A DNA stretch of 6,569 bases from Ilumatobacteraceae bacterium (GCA_025456105.1 JALOLG010000087.1:1-6569); one strand, 5' to 3'. Positions 1 to 6,429 are shown, counted from the stretch's first letter. A program made the numbers and translations. The notes: generated by a model not told the origin, from the letters alone.

Positions 1-501
1 GCCCGAGATGCGGAACCCGCTGTGGCCCCGCGTGTGGCCGGGGAGGTGCACCGCCTCCACCGTGACGCCGCCGAGGTCGAACACGTGGCCGTCGTGGAAG
101 CCCTCGGCGTCGGGGCGGGGTGCGTAGTGGAACTGCTCCACCACCACCGGTGCGAACGCCGACCACGTGGCGTCGTCGAGGCCGTAGACCTCCCGCAACC
201 CGTCGAGCTCGCGCGCGCCCCGCACGTCGTCGTGGTGGAGGTGGACACGGGCGTCGGCGAACAGGCCGTTGCCGGCCATGTGGTCCTCGTGGGCGTGGCT
301 GTTGACGACGGCGTCGATGCGGGCCGGCGCGCCACCGCGCTCGACGACCGACACCGAGGGGTCGACGATGATCGCCTCGCCGGCCCCGCGCACCACCAGC
401 GAGTTGCCCGACGGGTAGGCGCCGTTGGCGTCGCCGACGAGCACGCTCACGTGCGGCGTCAGCCGCAGCTCCGCCTCACCCCACTCCACCACCGCTGCCA
501 T
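1..501 (-). CDS. Metallo-beta-lactamase-fold hydrolase, N-terminal 167 residues (3' end outside window)
   Basis: This is the start of an MBL-fold metallohydrolase; the reading frame stays open from ATG at 499-501 to the window edge, so the C-terminus is missing. The zinc motif H69-x-H71-x-D73-H74 is intact (SHAHEDH) and is preceded by a hydrophobic strand ending in D47 (AIIVDPS), the usual layout of the glyoxalase II-like branch. The third metal histidine is H156 in PGHTRGHSG. The later metal-ligand Asp and last His would lie beyond the edge. Full members are usually 250-300 residues, so slightly over half is present. No signal peptide is seen, so it is probably cytoplasmic. The substrate cannot be told: glyoxalase II, lactonase and many unassigned hydrolases share these motifs. 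It lies 34 bases after the DUF4097-like gene on the same strand and may be read through from it. The ribosome site is weak (GGCGAG, 8-9 bases upstream, inside a palindrome). Fold is confident, function unknown. Confidence 0.9.
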   Translation of the reverse strand, partial: MAAVVEWGEAELRLTPHVSVLVGDANGAYPSGNSLVVRGAGEAIIVDPSVSVVERGGAPARIDAVVNSHAHEDHMAGNGLFADARVHLHHDDVRGARELDGLREVYGLDDATWSAFAPVVVEQFHYAPRPDAEGFHDGHVFDLGGVTVEAVHLPGHTRGHSGFRISG

Positions 502-502
502 G

Positions 503-517
503 CGGCGAGTCTCGCCG
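503..517. repeat. 15-base palindrome in front of the MBL-fold gene
   Basis: CGGCGAG-T-CTCGCCG is a perfect 7-base inverted repeat around one central base, ending one base before the ATG (499-501) of the MBL-fold gene. It covers the place where the ribosome binding site should be. It could be an operator half-pair or a small RNA hairpin that limits initiation. In DNA this GC-rich such a repeat can also arise by chance, so only the sequence, not a role, is supported. Confidence 0.35.
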
Positions 518-535
518 ACGACCGGCGGCGACCGC

Positions 536-1165
536 TCACGGGAGCGGGCGGATCGAGATGTCGCCTTCGTCGACTCGCACCTGGATGACGCGGGGAGCCG
601 ACGGGTCCGTGGGCACCTCGATCGCGACGTCGCCCTCGTTGGCGGAGGCGTCGATCGCATGGGCGAGGTCACCGGGCACGCGGATCTCGACATCGCCCTC
701 GTTCGCCACGACGGAGATGCGCCCGAGGTCGCCCTCGATCCGCACGTCGCCGTCCGAGGCGAACACCTGGACCTCGGTGCCCGCCGGCACGAGCACGTCG
801 TGATCGACCTCGCACCAGATCGTCCACACGCCGTCGCACGAGCTGCGCACCGACACGGTGTCGCCGAACGAGCCCACCTCGCGATCGGGCGACTGCAGCC
901 CGGAGTCGACCCGCTCGACCACCACCACCTGATCGGGCTCACCGACGAGCACCTCGACGCTGCCGAGGCCGTTGTCGACCTCGAGTCGCGAGATCGCCCC
1001 TGCGTCGAACGTCGTCGTCTCCGTGAACCGGTCGCGGGCCATCACGCTCACCGTCTGGGCGGTGCCCCAGCCGAGCACCACGAGGGCGAGGATCGCGCCG
1101 GCGACGATCCACGCGGTGCGCACCCCCGGACGCTGGTTCGCCGTCGGGGTCTGGGTCGTGGTCAT
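536..1165 (-). CDS. Single-pass membrane protein with DUF4097-like beta-strand repeats (209 aa)
   Basis: Residues 1-16 are short and polar, 17-42 form one hydrophobic segment (TAWIVAGAILALVVLGWGTA), and 43-209 should lie outside the membrane. The outer part is rich in short alternating strands. The pattern [D/E]-G-D-[V/I]-x-[I] recurs at residues 138-143, 156-161, 177-182 and 200-205, spaced 18-23 residues, with a weaker first copy near 64-72 (DNGLGSVEV). This is the signature of DUF4097 / 'putative adhesin' beta-solenoid domains, the fold found in LiaX and YvlB-type envelope-stress proteins. C110 and C118 could form a disulfide. The outer domain is strongly acidic. ATG at 1163-1165 overlaps the response regulator stop in an ATGA, with GGAGG 4 bases upstream, so the start is well supported. 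No catalytic motif is visible; a structural or sensing role in the envelope is inferred from fold and operon. Family assignment is by pattern, not by a profile search. Confidence 0.82.
   Translation of the reverse strand: MTTTQTPTANQRPGVRTAWIVAGAILALVVLGWGTAQTVSVMARDRFTETTTFDAGAISRLEVDNGLGSVEVLVGEPDQVVVVERVDSGLQSPDREVGSFGDTVSVRSSCDGVWTIWCEVDHDVLVPAGTEVQVFASDGDVRIEGDLGRISVVANEGDVEIRVPGDLAHAIDASANEGDVAIEVPTDPSAPRVIQVRVDEGDISIRPLP
551..757 (-). repeat. Coding repeats: four EGD(V/I)xI beta-solenoid turns
   Basis: Four related units encode SDGDVRI, NEGDVEI, NEGDVAI and DEGDISI at residues 137-143, 155-161, 176-182 and 199-205 of the DUF4097-like protein. At the DNA level the plus strand shows recurring gtcgccctcgtt-like words (around 630 and 693). 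The two central units are nearly identical over the motif, which suggests growth by internal duplication, while the flanking units have diverged. Each unit would be one turn of a beta-solenoid with Gly-Asp at the bend. Confidence 0.7.
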
Positions 1166-1842
1166 GGCGCCTCCGTTCGGGGGGTGTCACGGTGCTCGTC
1201 GCCGTCGAGCCACCGGAGCACGGCGAGCACCCGACGGTGCCCGTCGTCGCTCGGGGGGAGGTCGAGCTTCAGGAAGATGTTGCCGACGTGCTTCTCCACC
1301 GCCTTCTCGCTCACCACGAGCTGGCGGGCGATCGCCGGGTTGGTGCGCCCCTCGGCCATCAGCGCGAGCACCTCGCGCTCGCGGGGCGAGAGCCGTTCGA
1401 GCGGGTCGCGCCGACGGGTGCGGGCCAGCAGCTGCGCGACCACCTCGGGGTCGAGCGCGGTGCCACCCTCGCCGACCCGCGCGATCGCACCGAGGAAGTC
1501 GCCGACGTCGGCGATCCGGTCCTTCAGGAGGTAGCCGAGCCCGTCGGTGCCATCCGCGAGCAGCTCGACCGCGTAGCGCTCCTCCACGTACTGCGACAGC
1601 ACGAGGATGCCGACCGAGGGCCAGCGGCGACGGATCTCGATCGCGGCGCGCAGCCCGTCGTCGGTGTGCGTGGGAGGCATGCGGACGTCGACCACGGCGA
1701 GATCCGGCGTGTGGCGCGCGACCACGACGAGCAGCTCGTCGGCGTCGCCGACGGTGGCCACCACCTCGTGGCCCGCGTCGCCCAGGATCCGGGTGAGCCC
1801 GGCCCGCAGCAGCACGGAGTCCTCGGCGATCACGATCCGCAT
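1162..1842 (-). CDS. NarL/LuxR-family DNA-binding response regulator (226 aa)
   Basis: Output half of the two-component system: a receiver domain (about 1-120) followed by a LuxR-type helix-turn-helix (about 148-195). Receiver residues are complete: acidic pair E7-D8, phospho-acceptor D52 (VVDVRMPP), S83 in the switch position and K107 (YLLKDR). The output domain has the classic LSPREREVLALMAEG start and a recognition helix around VSEKAVEKHVGNIFLKL. Length is typical for the NarL family. The start is ATG at 1840-1842, because the receiver begins at once (MRIVIAEDS) and GGTGGAG lies 5 bases upstream; the open frame continues much further upstream but that part overlaps the kinase and is not coding. 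It overlaps the kinase gene by 13 bases and the next gene by 4. The cognate kinase is almost certainly the adjacent one. Its targets are unknown; autoregulation of this operon is the obvious guess. Confidence 0.96.
   Translation of the reverse strand: MRIVIAEDSVLLRAGLTRILGDAGHEVVATVGDADELLVVVARHTPDLAVVDVRMPPTHTDDGLRAAIEIRRRWPSVGILVLSQYVEERYAVELLADGTDGLGYLLKDRIADVGDFLGAIARVGEGGTALDPEVVAQLLARTRRRDPLERLSPREREVLALMAEGRTNPAIARQLVVSEKAVEKHVGNIFLKLDLPPSDDGHRRVLAVLRWLDGDEHRDTPRTEAP
1170..1174 (-). promoter_or_regulatory. Ribosome binding site of the DUF4097-like gene
   Basis: GGAGG on the minus strand lies 4 bases before the ATG at 1163-1165, inside the last codons of the response regulator gene. 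It is the clearest Shine-Dalgarno sequence in the operon and fixes the start of the DUF4097-like protein. Together with the ATGA overlap it suggests both re-initiation and fresh loading of ribosomes. Confidence 0.65.
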
Positions 1843-3068
1843 GGCAGCTCCACCGAGATCGTCGTCGGCCCGCCCTCGGGGCTGACCACCACCATCGACC
1901 CACCGAGGCCGCTGACCCGATCGCGCAGCCCCTGCAGGCCGCTGCCGAGCGAGGCGTCGGCGCCGCCGATCCCGTCGTCGCGCACCTCCACCACGAGGCG
2001 GTCGCCCGCCCGTGCGATCGCCACGCTCGCGCGGGTGGCCTGGGCGTGCCGGGCGACGTTCGTGAGCGCCTCGTTCACCACGAAGTACGCCGCGCTCTCC
2101 ACGGCTGCCGGCGGGCGCTCGCGCACCTGCACGTCGAGGGTCACGGGCACCGGGGCGCGAGCCACCACCGCGGAGAGGGCGGCGTCGAGCCCGCGGTCCT
2201 CGAGGATCACCGGGTGGATCCCCCGGACCAGGTCGCGGATCTCCTTCAGCGCCGCCTTGGCCTCCTCGTGCGCGTCGGCCACCATCACCCGAGCGGCGTC
2301 GGGGTCGGTGTCCATCTTCTCGCGGGCCGCGCCGAGCTCGGCGGCGAGTGCCACGAGCCGCTGCTGCGCACCGTCGTGCAGGTCGCGCTCGATGCGCCGG
2401 CGCTCGGCCTCCGCGGCGTCGACCGCAGCGCTGCGGCTCGTCTCGAGCCGCTCGACCTCCTCGGTGAGGATCGCGTCGCGGCTGCGGCCGAGCAGGGAGC
2501 GGGCGAGCGCCCGGTCGAGCGCACCGACGCCGAGGGTGAGCGCGGGGGCAACGAGCAGCACACCGACGGCGCCGAGTGCGGCGAGCCACCATGCCTCCGA
2601 CGCCCGGTCGACGCTGAGCAGGCCGAGCTCGGCCGCCCCGCTCGGCAGGGCCGAGTAGTAGGCGGGCAGCGCCACGAGGTGGTGGACGATCTCCTTCCAG
2701 CGCGGCCCGCTCGTGAAGCGCTCGCCGAGCCGGCGCAGCCAGCCCTCGGACCGCAGCGGCGGCACGCCGTCGACGATGCTCGCGTCGAGCAGGGCGTTGG
2801 CCCGGCTGCGCTCCACCGACGCCAGCCCCCGCGACACCACGAACGTGAGCCAGGCGAGGGGCACCGACAGCGGCAGGATGATCACGACGCCCGCCGCGGT
2901 GGCGAGCAGGCCGACGATCACGGCGAACACGATCGCGGTCACCACGGGCGACAGCGCCACGTAGCCCGCGGTGCGGAGCAGGCGACCCGGCCGGCGCCAG
3001 GGTCCGAGCCACCTCATCGCCCGCTCCCCACGCACCGCATCGCCGGTCATCATCGCAGCAGCGCCCAT
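1830..3068 (-). CDS. NarL-type sensor histidine kinase with membrane 'putative sensor'-like N-terminus (412 aa)
   Basis: Membrane kinase of the HisKA_3/HATPase_c class. Residues 31-78 hold two hydrophobic segments; two more lie near 126-150 and 160-185, an arrangement like the 'putative sensor' region (PF13796 type) of actinobacterial kinases, with no large outer domain. A helical stretch (200-222) leads to the dimerization box ERRRIERDLHDGAQQRLVAL, with H231 as phospho-acceptor. ATPase motifs follow: N box N332-E-A-L-T-N337, G1 box D364-DGIGG, and G2 box G375-SGLQGLRDR. The kinase therefore looks catalytically complete. Two starts compete: GTG at 3069-3071, giving a GTGA overlap with the permease gene, and ATG at 3066-3068, giving a one-base overlap. 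GGGGG at 3076-3080 is 4 and 7 bases away respectively, so ATG is preferred. The short outer loops suggest it senses within the membrane or through the neighbouring transporter; this is inference. Partner: the regulator immediately downstream. Confidence 0.94.
   Translation of the reverse strand: MGAAAMMTGDAVRGERAMRWLGPWRRPGRLLRTAGYVALSPVVTAIVFAVIVGLLATAAGVVIILPLSVPLAWLTFVVSRGLASVERSRANALLDASIVDGVPPLRSEGWLRRLGERFTSGPRWKEIVHHLVALPAYYSALPSGAAELGLLSVDRASEAWWLAALGAVGVLLVAPALTLGVGALDRALARSLLGRSRDAILTEEVERLETSRSAAVDAAEAERRRIERDLHDGAQQRLVALAAELGAAREKMDTDPDAARVMVADAHEEAKAALKEIRDLVRGIHPVILEDRGLDAALSAVVARAPVPVTLDVQVRERPPAAVESAAYFVVNEALTNVARHAQATRASVAIARAGDRLVVEVRDDGIGGADASLGSGLQGLRDRVSGLGGSMVVVSPEGGPTTISVELPCGS
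1848..1854 (-). promoter_or_regulatory. Ribosome binding site of the response regulator
   Basis: GGTGGAG on the minus strand sits 5 bases before the ATG at 1840-1842, within the last codons of the kinase gene. It decides the response regulator start among the long open frame that extends upstream, and agrees with the receiver domain beginning at MRIVIAEDS. Confidence 0.6.
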
Positions 3069-5593
3069 CACTCGACCCCCAGCGCCGAGACCACGTCGAG
3101 CCGAGCGGCCCGCCGTGCGGGGCGGGCAGCGGCGATCGTGCCGGCGAGCCCGGCGACCACGAGCACCACCGCGAGCGGGGTGATCGGCACCACGAACACG
3201 CCGAGCCCTTCGCTGGCCCCGACGGCTCGCAGCAGGCCCCAGCCGGCGAGCACGCCGACCGCGATGCCGCCGGCTGCACCGGCGACGGCCGTGAGCACCG
3301 CCTCCCAGCGCACGGTGGTGCGCAGCTGGCGGCGGGTGAGCCCGACCGCACGGAGCATCCCCACCTCACGGGTGCGCTCGTGGACGGCGAGCGACAGCGC
3401 GTTGCCGATGCCGATCAGCGCGATCAGCACCGCCAGGGCGAGCAGCCCGTAGACGAGCCCGAGCAGCTGGTCGACCTGGGCGGCGACGTCGTCGACGTAC
3501 TGCTCGCGGGTCTGCGGGGCGGGTGCGCCGAACGACTCGGCGAGGTCGGCGACCTCGGCCGTGGTGGCGGCTCGGTCGGCGCCGTCCGCGAGCCCGATCA
3601 TCACGACGACGTCGCCGGCACCGCGTGCGCGGGGCGTCCAGTCGTCGCGGTGCATGATCACGTCGCCCATCACGCCCGTCACGTCGTAGACGGCGGCCAC
3701 CGTGGCGGGCACGACGTCGCCGTTGGCGAACGCGACCGGGACGGTCCTGCCGAGGGTCCACCCTCGCTCCGCCGCCAGCCCGGTCGACACGGCCAGCTCA
3801 CCGACACCCATGCTGGCGAGGTCGCCCTCGACCACGCCCACGTCGAGGAGCGGCTCGAACTCGGCCGGGTCGACGGCGAGCGGTCCGACGTCGCTGCCAC
3901 CGACGAGCGCCGGCACCACCGAGATGGCCGAGACGTGCTCGACGCCGTCCACGGCGGCCAGCGACGGCGCCAGCTCGGGGTCGAGCGCCGCCCCGCTGAA
4001 CGACTCACCCGACACGACGAGGTCGCCACCGAAGCTCTCGCTCACCGACTCGTCGATCGACGCGGTCACCGACGCACCGAGGCTCGTGAAGAGCGCGACG
4101 ACGGCGGTGCCGACGAGCAGACCCGTGGCCGTCGAGGCCGTGCGCGCCGGGTTGCGGGTGGCGTTCGCGACCGCGAGCCGTCCCGGCTCGCCCCGCAGGC
4201 GGCGCACCGGCGCCCCGAGCACCCCGACGATCGGGCCGACGAGCACCGGACCGGCGAGGACGATGCCGCCCAGGAGGGCGAGCACGCCGAGTCCCACCAT
4301 CGCGGCCGACGCCGCGGCGACGACGAGCGCACCGCCGGCGACGGCGAGGATCGCGCCGGCGACGGCGCGCGGCACCGACCGACCCGACCGGTCGATCGCC
4401 ACGTCGCGCAGCGCGGCGAGCGGCTCCACCCGGGAGGCCCGCACGGCCGGTGCGAGGCCGGCGACGATCGTCACGAGCGTGCCCGCCGCGATCGCCGTGA
4501 CGACGCTGGCGGTGTCGACGACGAGGCCGCTGCCGGGCAGGTCGATCCCGAAGCCGGCGAGCAGGGCGCGCAACCCGACACCGAGGACCCAGCCCACGCC
4601 GAGACCGGCCGCCGACGCGACCGCTCCGAGCAGCGCCGACTCGACCAGGGAGGCGACGAGCACCTGGCGGCGCGTGCCGCCGAGCGCCCGCAGCAGGGCC
4701 GACTCGCGGGTGCGCTGGGCGGCGACGATCGTCAGCGTCGTCGAGATGCCGAACGCGGCCACCACGAGCGCCACGCCGGCGAACGCGGTCAGGAAGAAGC
4801 GGACGAACCCGAGGAAGTCGCCCTCGACGTCGGCGAGCTGGTCGGCGGCCAGCTCGGCGCCGGTGAGCGCCTCGAGGTCGGCCGGCAGCTCGCCGGCGAT
4901 CCGGGCGGCGAGGGCGTCAGGGGACACGCCCTCGCCGGCCGCGATCAGCAGGCTCGACGCGCGGTCGTCGTCGCCCACGAGCAGGCGCTGCGCCGTCTCG
5001 GGGTCGAACATGACGAACGTGGCCGGGCCCTGGCTGTCGGCGCCGTCGAACGTGGCGATGCCGACGACGGTCACGGGCTCCGGACCCGGCACCATCACCG
5101 TCGTGCGATCGCCGACCGCCAGCCCGCCGGTGCGGGCCGACGCCCGGTCGATCACGACCTCACCGGCGCTCGCGGGTGCGCGGCCCTCGGCGATCCGCCA
5201 GGCGGTCAGCTCGGCGTCGTCGATCCAGCCGGTGGCGTTGGCGGGCGGACCGTCACCGCCGACCCGCTGGCCGTCGCGGCCGACGATCTGCCCGGTGCCC
5301 TCGTAGGCCGAGACGACCTGCTCGACGCCGTCGATGGCGAGCAGCCGGTCGGCGACCGATTCGGGAACGAGCCCGCGCTGGACCGCCGACTCGCTGCCGA
5401 TCTCGGTGGCGCTGCGCACCACCACGTCGGTGCCGGCCGTGCCGGCGGTGAACACGTCGTCGAACCCGGCCCGCAGGGTGTCTGACACCGTGAGCGTCGC
5501 GAACAGGAACGCGACGCCGATGACGATCGCGACGGCGGCACCGGTGAGCCGGCGCTTGCGCGACCAGAGGTTGCTGAGGGTGAGCCGGAGCAT
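3068..5593 (-). CDS. ABC transporter permease with two FtsX domains, MacB/LolC-like (841 aa)
   Basis: Membrane subunit of a type VII-like (MacB/LolCDE/BceB-related) ABC system. About ten hydrophobic segments are visible: 17-38, 263-288, 312-345, 361-383, 408-432, 433-462, 486-508, 710-735, 763-790 and 800-825. Two large outer domains lie at about 39-262 and 509-709. Each FtsX core carries the coupling motif: RTRESALLRALGGTRRQV at 295-311 and RTREVGMLRAVGLTRRQL at 740-757, followed by a C-terminal basic P-x-x-RASR / PARRAAR element. The halves are thus an internal duplication. Start: ATG at 5591-5593, with GGACGG 8 bases upstream and a typical MLRLTLSNLWSRKRR beginning. GTG at 5600-5602 would overlap the ATPase stop by 4 bases and cannot be excluded. 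The open frame reaches 6016 but that part is antisense-frame noise over the ATPase. Such proteins move lipids, lipoproteins or peptides or work as mechanotransmitters; the substrate here is not readable. Confidence 0.95.
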   Translation of the reverse strand: MLRLTLSNLWSRKRRLTGAAVAIVIGVAFLFATLTVSDTLRAGFDDVFTAGTAGTDVVVRSATEIGSESAVQRGLVPESVADRLLAIDGVEQVVSAYEGTGQIVGRDGQRVGGDGPPANATGWIDDAELTAWRIAEGRAPASAGEVVIDRASARTGGLAVGDRTTVMVPGPEPVTVVGIATFDGADSQGPATFVMFDPETAQRLLVGDDDRASSLLIAAGEGVSPDALAARIAGELPADLEALTGAELAADQLADVEGDFLGFVRFFLTAFAGVALVVAAFGISTTLTIVAAQRTRESALLRALGGTRRQVLVASLVESALLGAVASAAGLGVGWVLGVGLRALLAGFGIDLPGSGLVVDTASVVTAIAAGTLVTIVAGLAPAVRASRVEPLAALRDVAIDRSGRSVPRAVAGAILAVAGGALVVAAASAAMVGLGVLALLGGIVLAGPVLVGPIVGVLGAPVRRLRGEPGRLAVANATRNPARTASTATGLLVGTAVVALFTSLGASVTASIDESVSESFGGDLVVSGESFSGAALDPELAPSLAAVDGVEHVSAISVVPALVGGSDVGPLAVDPAEFEPLLDVGVVEGDLASMGVGELAVSTGLAAERGWTLGRTVPVAFANGDVVPATVAAVYDVTGVMGDVIMHRDDWTPRARGAGDVVVMIGLADGADRAATTAEVADLAESFGAPAPQTREQYVDDVAAQVDQLLGLVYGLLALAVLIALIGIGNALSLAVHERTREVGMLRAVGLTRRQLRTTVRWEAVLTAVAGAAGGIAVGVLAGWGLLRAVGASEGLGVFVVPITPLAVVLVVAGLAGTIAAARPARRAARLDVVSALGVE

Positions 5594-5598
5594 CGCGA

Positions 5599-6372
5599 TC
5601 ACCGTCCGAGGGTCTTCATGCGGTCGTGGATGGCGTCGACGCTCGGCTGCTCGAGCCGGTCGACGATGCGACCGTCGGCGAGGAACAGGACGGCGTCGGC
5701 GTGGGCGGCGGCACCCGCGTCGTGGGTGACCATCACGATCGTGGTGGCCAGCTCGTCGACGGCGTGGCGGAGGAACCCGAGGATCTCGCCGCCGCTGCGG
5801 CTGTCGAGGTTGCCGGTGGGCTCGTCGGCGAACACCACCTCCGGACGGGTCGACAGCGCCCGGGCCACGGCGACGCGCTGCTGCTGCCCGCCGGACAGCT
5901 CGCTCGGCCGGTGGCCGAGCCGGTCGGTGAGGCCGACGACGCGGACGACCTGGTCGACCCACTCGGCGTCGACCTTCGTGCGGGCGAGCCGCGACGGGAG
6001 CGTGATGTTCTCCCACGCGTCGAGCGTGGGCAGCAGGTTGAACGACTGGAACACGAAACCGATCCGCTCGCGGCGCAGGATCGTGAGCCGGCGGTCGTCG
6101 AGCGATCCGAGCTCGACGTCGCCGAGGAGCACCTGGCCCGACGTGAGCCGGTCGAGTCCGGCGAGCGAGTGCAGCAGCGTGCTCTTGCCCGAGCCCGACG
6201 GGCCCATCACGGCGGTGAAGCGCGCCGCCGGGATCTCGACCGTCACCTCGTCGAGGGCGGTCACGCGGGTGCCGTTGGAGCCGTAGATCTTGGTGGCGGC
6301 CACCGTGCGGGCCGCGGCGCGGAGCGCCGGTGCCGGCACCGGCGGGGTGAGGAGTGCGGTGGGGGTTGCCAT
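5599..6372 (-). CDS. ABC transporter ATP-binding protein, MacB/LolD/BceA type (257 aa)
   Basis: Cytoplasmic ATPase that powers the adjacent permease. Motifs in order: A-loop Y30, Walker A GPSGSGKST (57-65), Q-loop Q109 in the FQSFNLLPTLDAWEN stretch typical of this clade, signature LSGGQQQRVAVARAL (159-173), Walker B VVFADEPTGNLDS (179-191) and H-loop H217 in VTHD. All catalytic residues are present. The first 23 residues are an unusual Ala/Pro-rich extension ahead of the usual fold start; an alternative GTG start at V24 exists but has no ribosome site. The ATG at 6370-6372 has GGAGG only one base away, too close for normal use, while a -10-like hexamer sits 7 bases upstream; both facts fit a leaderless mRNA starting at this ATG. 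It ends 5 bases before the permease ATG (or overlaps its GTG alternative). First gene of the operon. Role as exporter or mechanotransmitter is family knowledge, not shown here. Confidence 0.97.
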   Translation of the reverse strand: MATPTALLTPPVPAPALRAAARTVAATKIYGSNGTRVTALDEVTVEIPAARFTAVMGPSGSGKSTLLHSLAGLDRLTSGQVLLGDVELGSLDDRRLTILRRERIGFVFQSFNLLPTLDAWENITLPSRLARTKVDAEWVDQVVRVVGLTDRLGHRPSELSGGQQQRVAVARALSTRPEVVFADEPTGNLDSRSGGEILGFLRHAVDELATTIVMVTHDAGAAAHADAVLFLADGRIVDRLEQPSVDAIHDRMKTLGR

Positions 6373-6379
6373 GCCTCCG

Positions 6380-6408
6380 ACGGTACGGACGGGGCGCTCC
6401 CAGGTCGA
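6380..6408 (-). promoter_or_regulatory. Candidate promoter for the ABC/two-component operon, probably leaderless
   Basis: On the minus strand TCGACC (6403-6408; 4 of 6 to TTGACA) and TACCGT (6380-6385; fits TAnnnT) are 17 bases apart, the ideal housekeeping-sigma spacing. The -10 ends 7 bases before the ATPase ATG, so the predicted start of transcription falls on or next to the A of that ATG. The -35 is the loop of an inverted repeat (6390-6420), which offers a site for repression or activation. Predicted by eye; short motifs in GC-rich DNA give false hits. Confidence 0.45.
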
Positions 6409-6420
6409 TGGGGCGCCCCG
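6390..6420. repeat. Long imperfect dyad over the promoter (operator or hairpin)
   Basis: CGGGGCGC (6390-6397) pairs with GCGCCCCG (6413-6420), and inside it CCCA (6399-6402) pairs with TGGG (6409-6412), leaving one unpaired T and a 6-base loop GGTCGA. This makes a 12-base-pair stem with one bulge. It overlaps the candidate -35 and the spacer of the downstream promoter. It could be a protein operator, or an RNA hairpin ending the Rid gene's transcript; no U-run follows in the minus direction. Confidence 0.5.
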
Positions 6421-6429
6421 GTGTCGTCG

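Noticed and set aside
551..757. Regularly spaced similar words suggesting a CRISPR or tandem DNA array
   Set aside because: Copies are degenerate, 54-69 bases apart and in frame, and encode protein repeats; no constant repeat or unique spacers exist.
1843..3369. Upstream extension of the response regulator frame to 3369
   Set aside because: The extension lies over the kinase gene in another frame, is Arg/Gly/Pro-rich, and the receiver domain begins exactly at the ATG at 1842.
425..3452. Several long plus-strand open frames (425-1534, 1192-2658, 2046-3452)
   Set aside because: They lie opposite recognisable minus-strand genes, overlap one another, and read as Arg/Ser/Ala-rich sequence without any family motif.
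3380..5485. A 701-residue open frame on the plus strand opposite the permease gene
   Set aside because: It is an antisense shadow caused by very high GC third positions. Its translation is a low-complexity mix of R, G, D, H and A without domains, while the minus strand carries a clear FtsX permease.
5594..6016. Upstream extension of the permease frame to 6016
   Set aside because: It overlaps the ATPase gene in a different frame and is Arg-rich noise; the permease N-terminus is typical from 5593.
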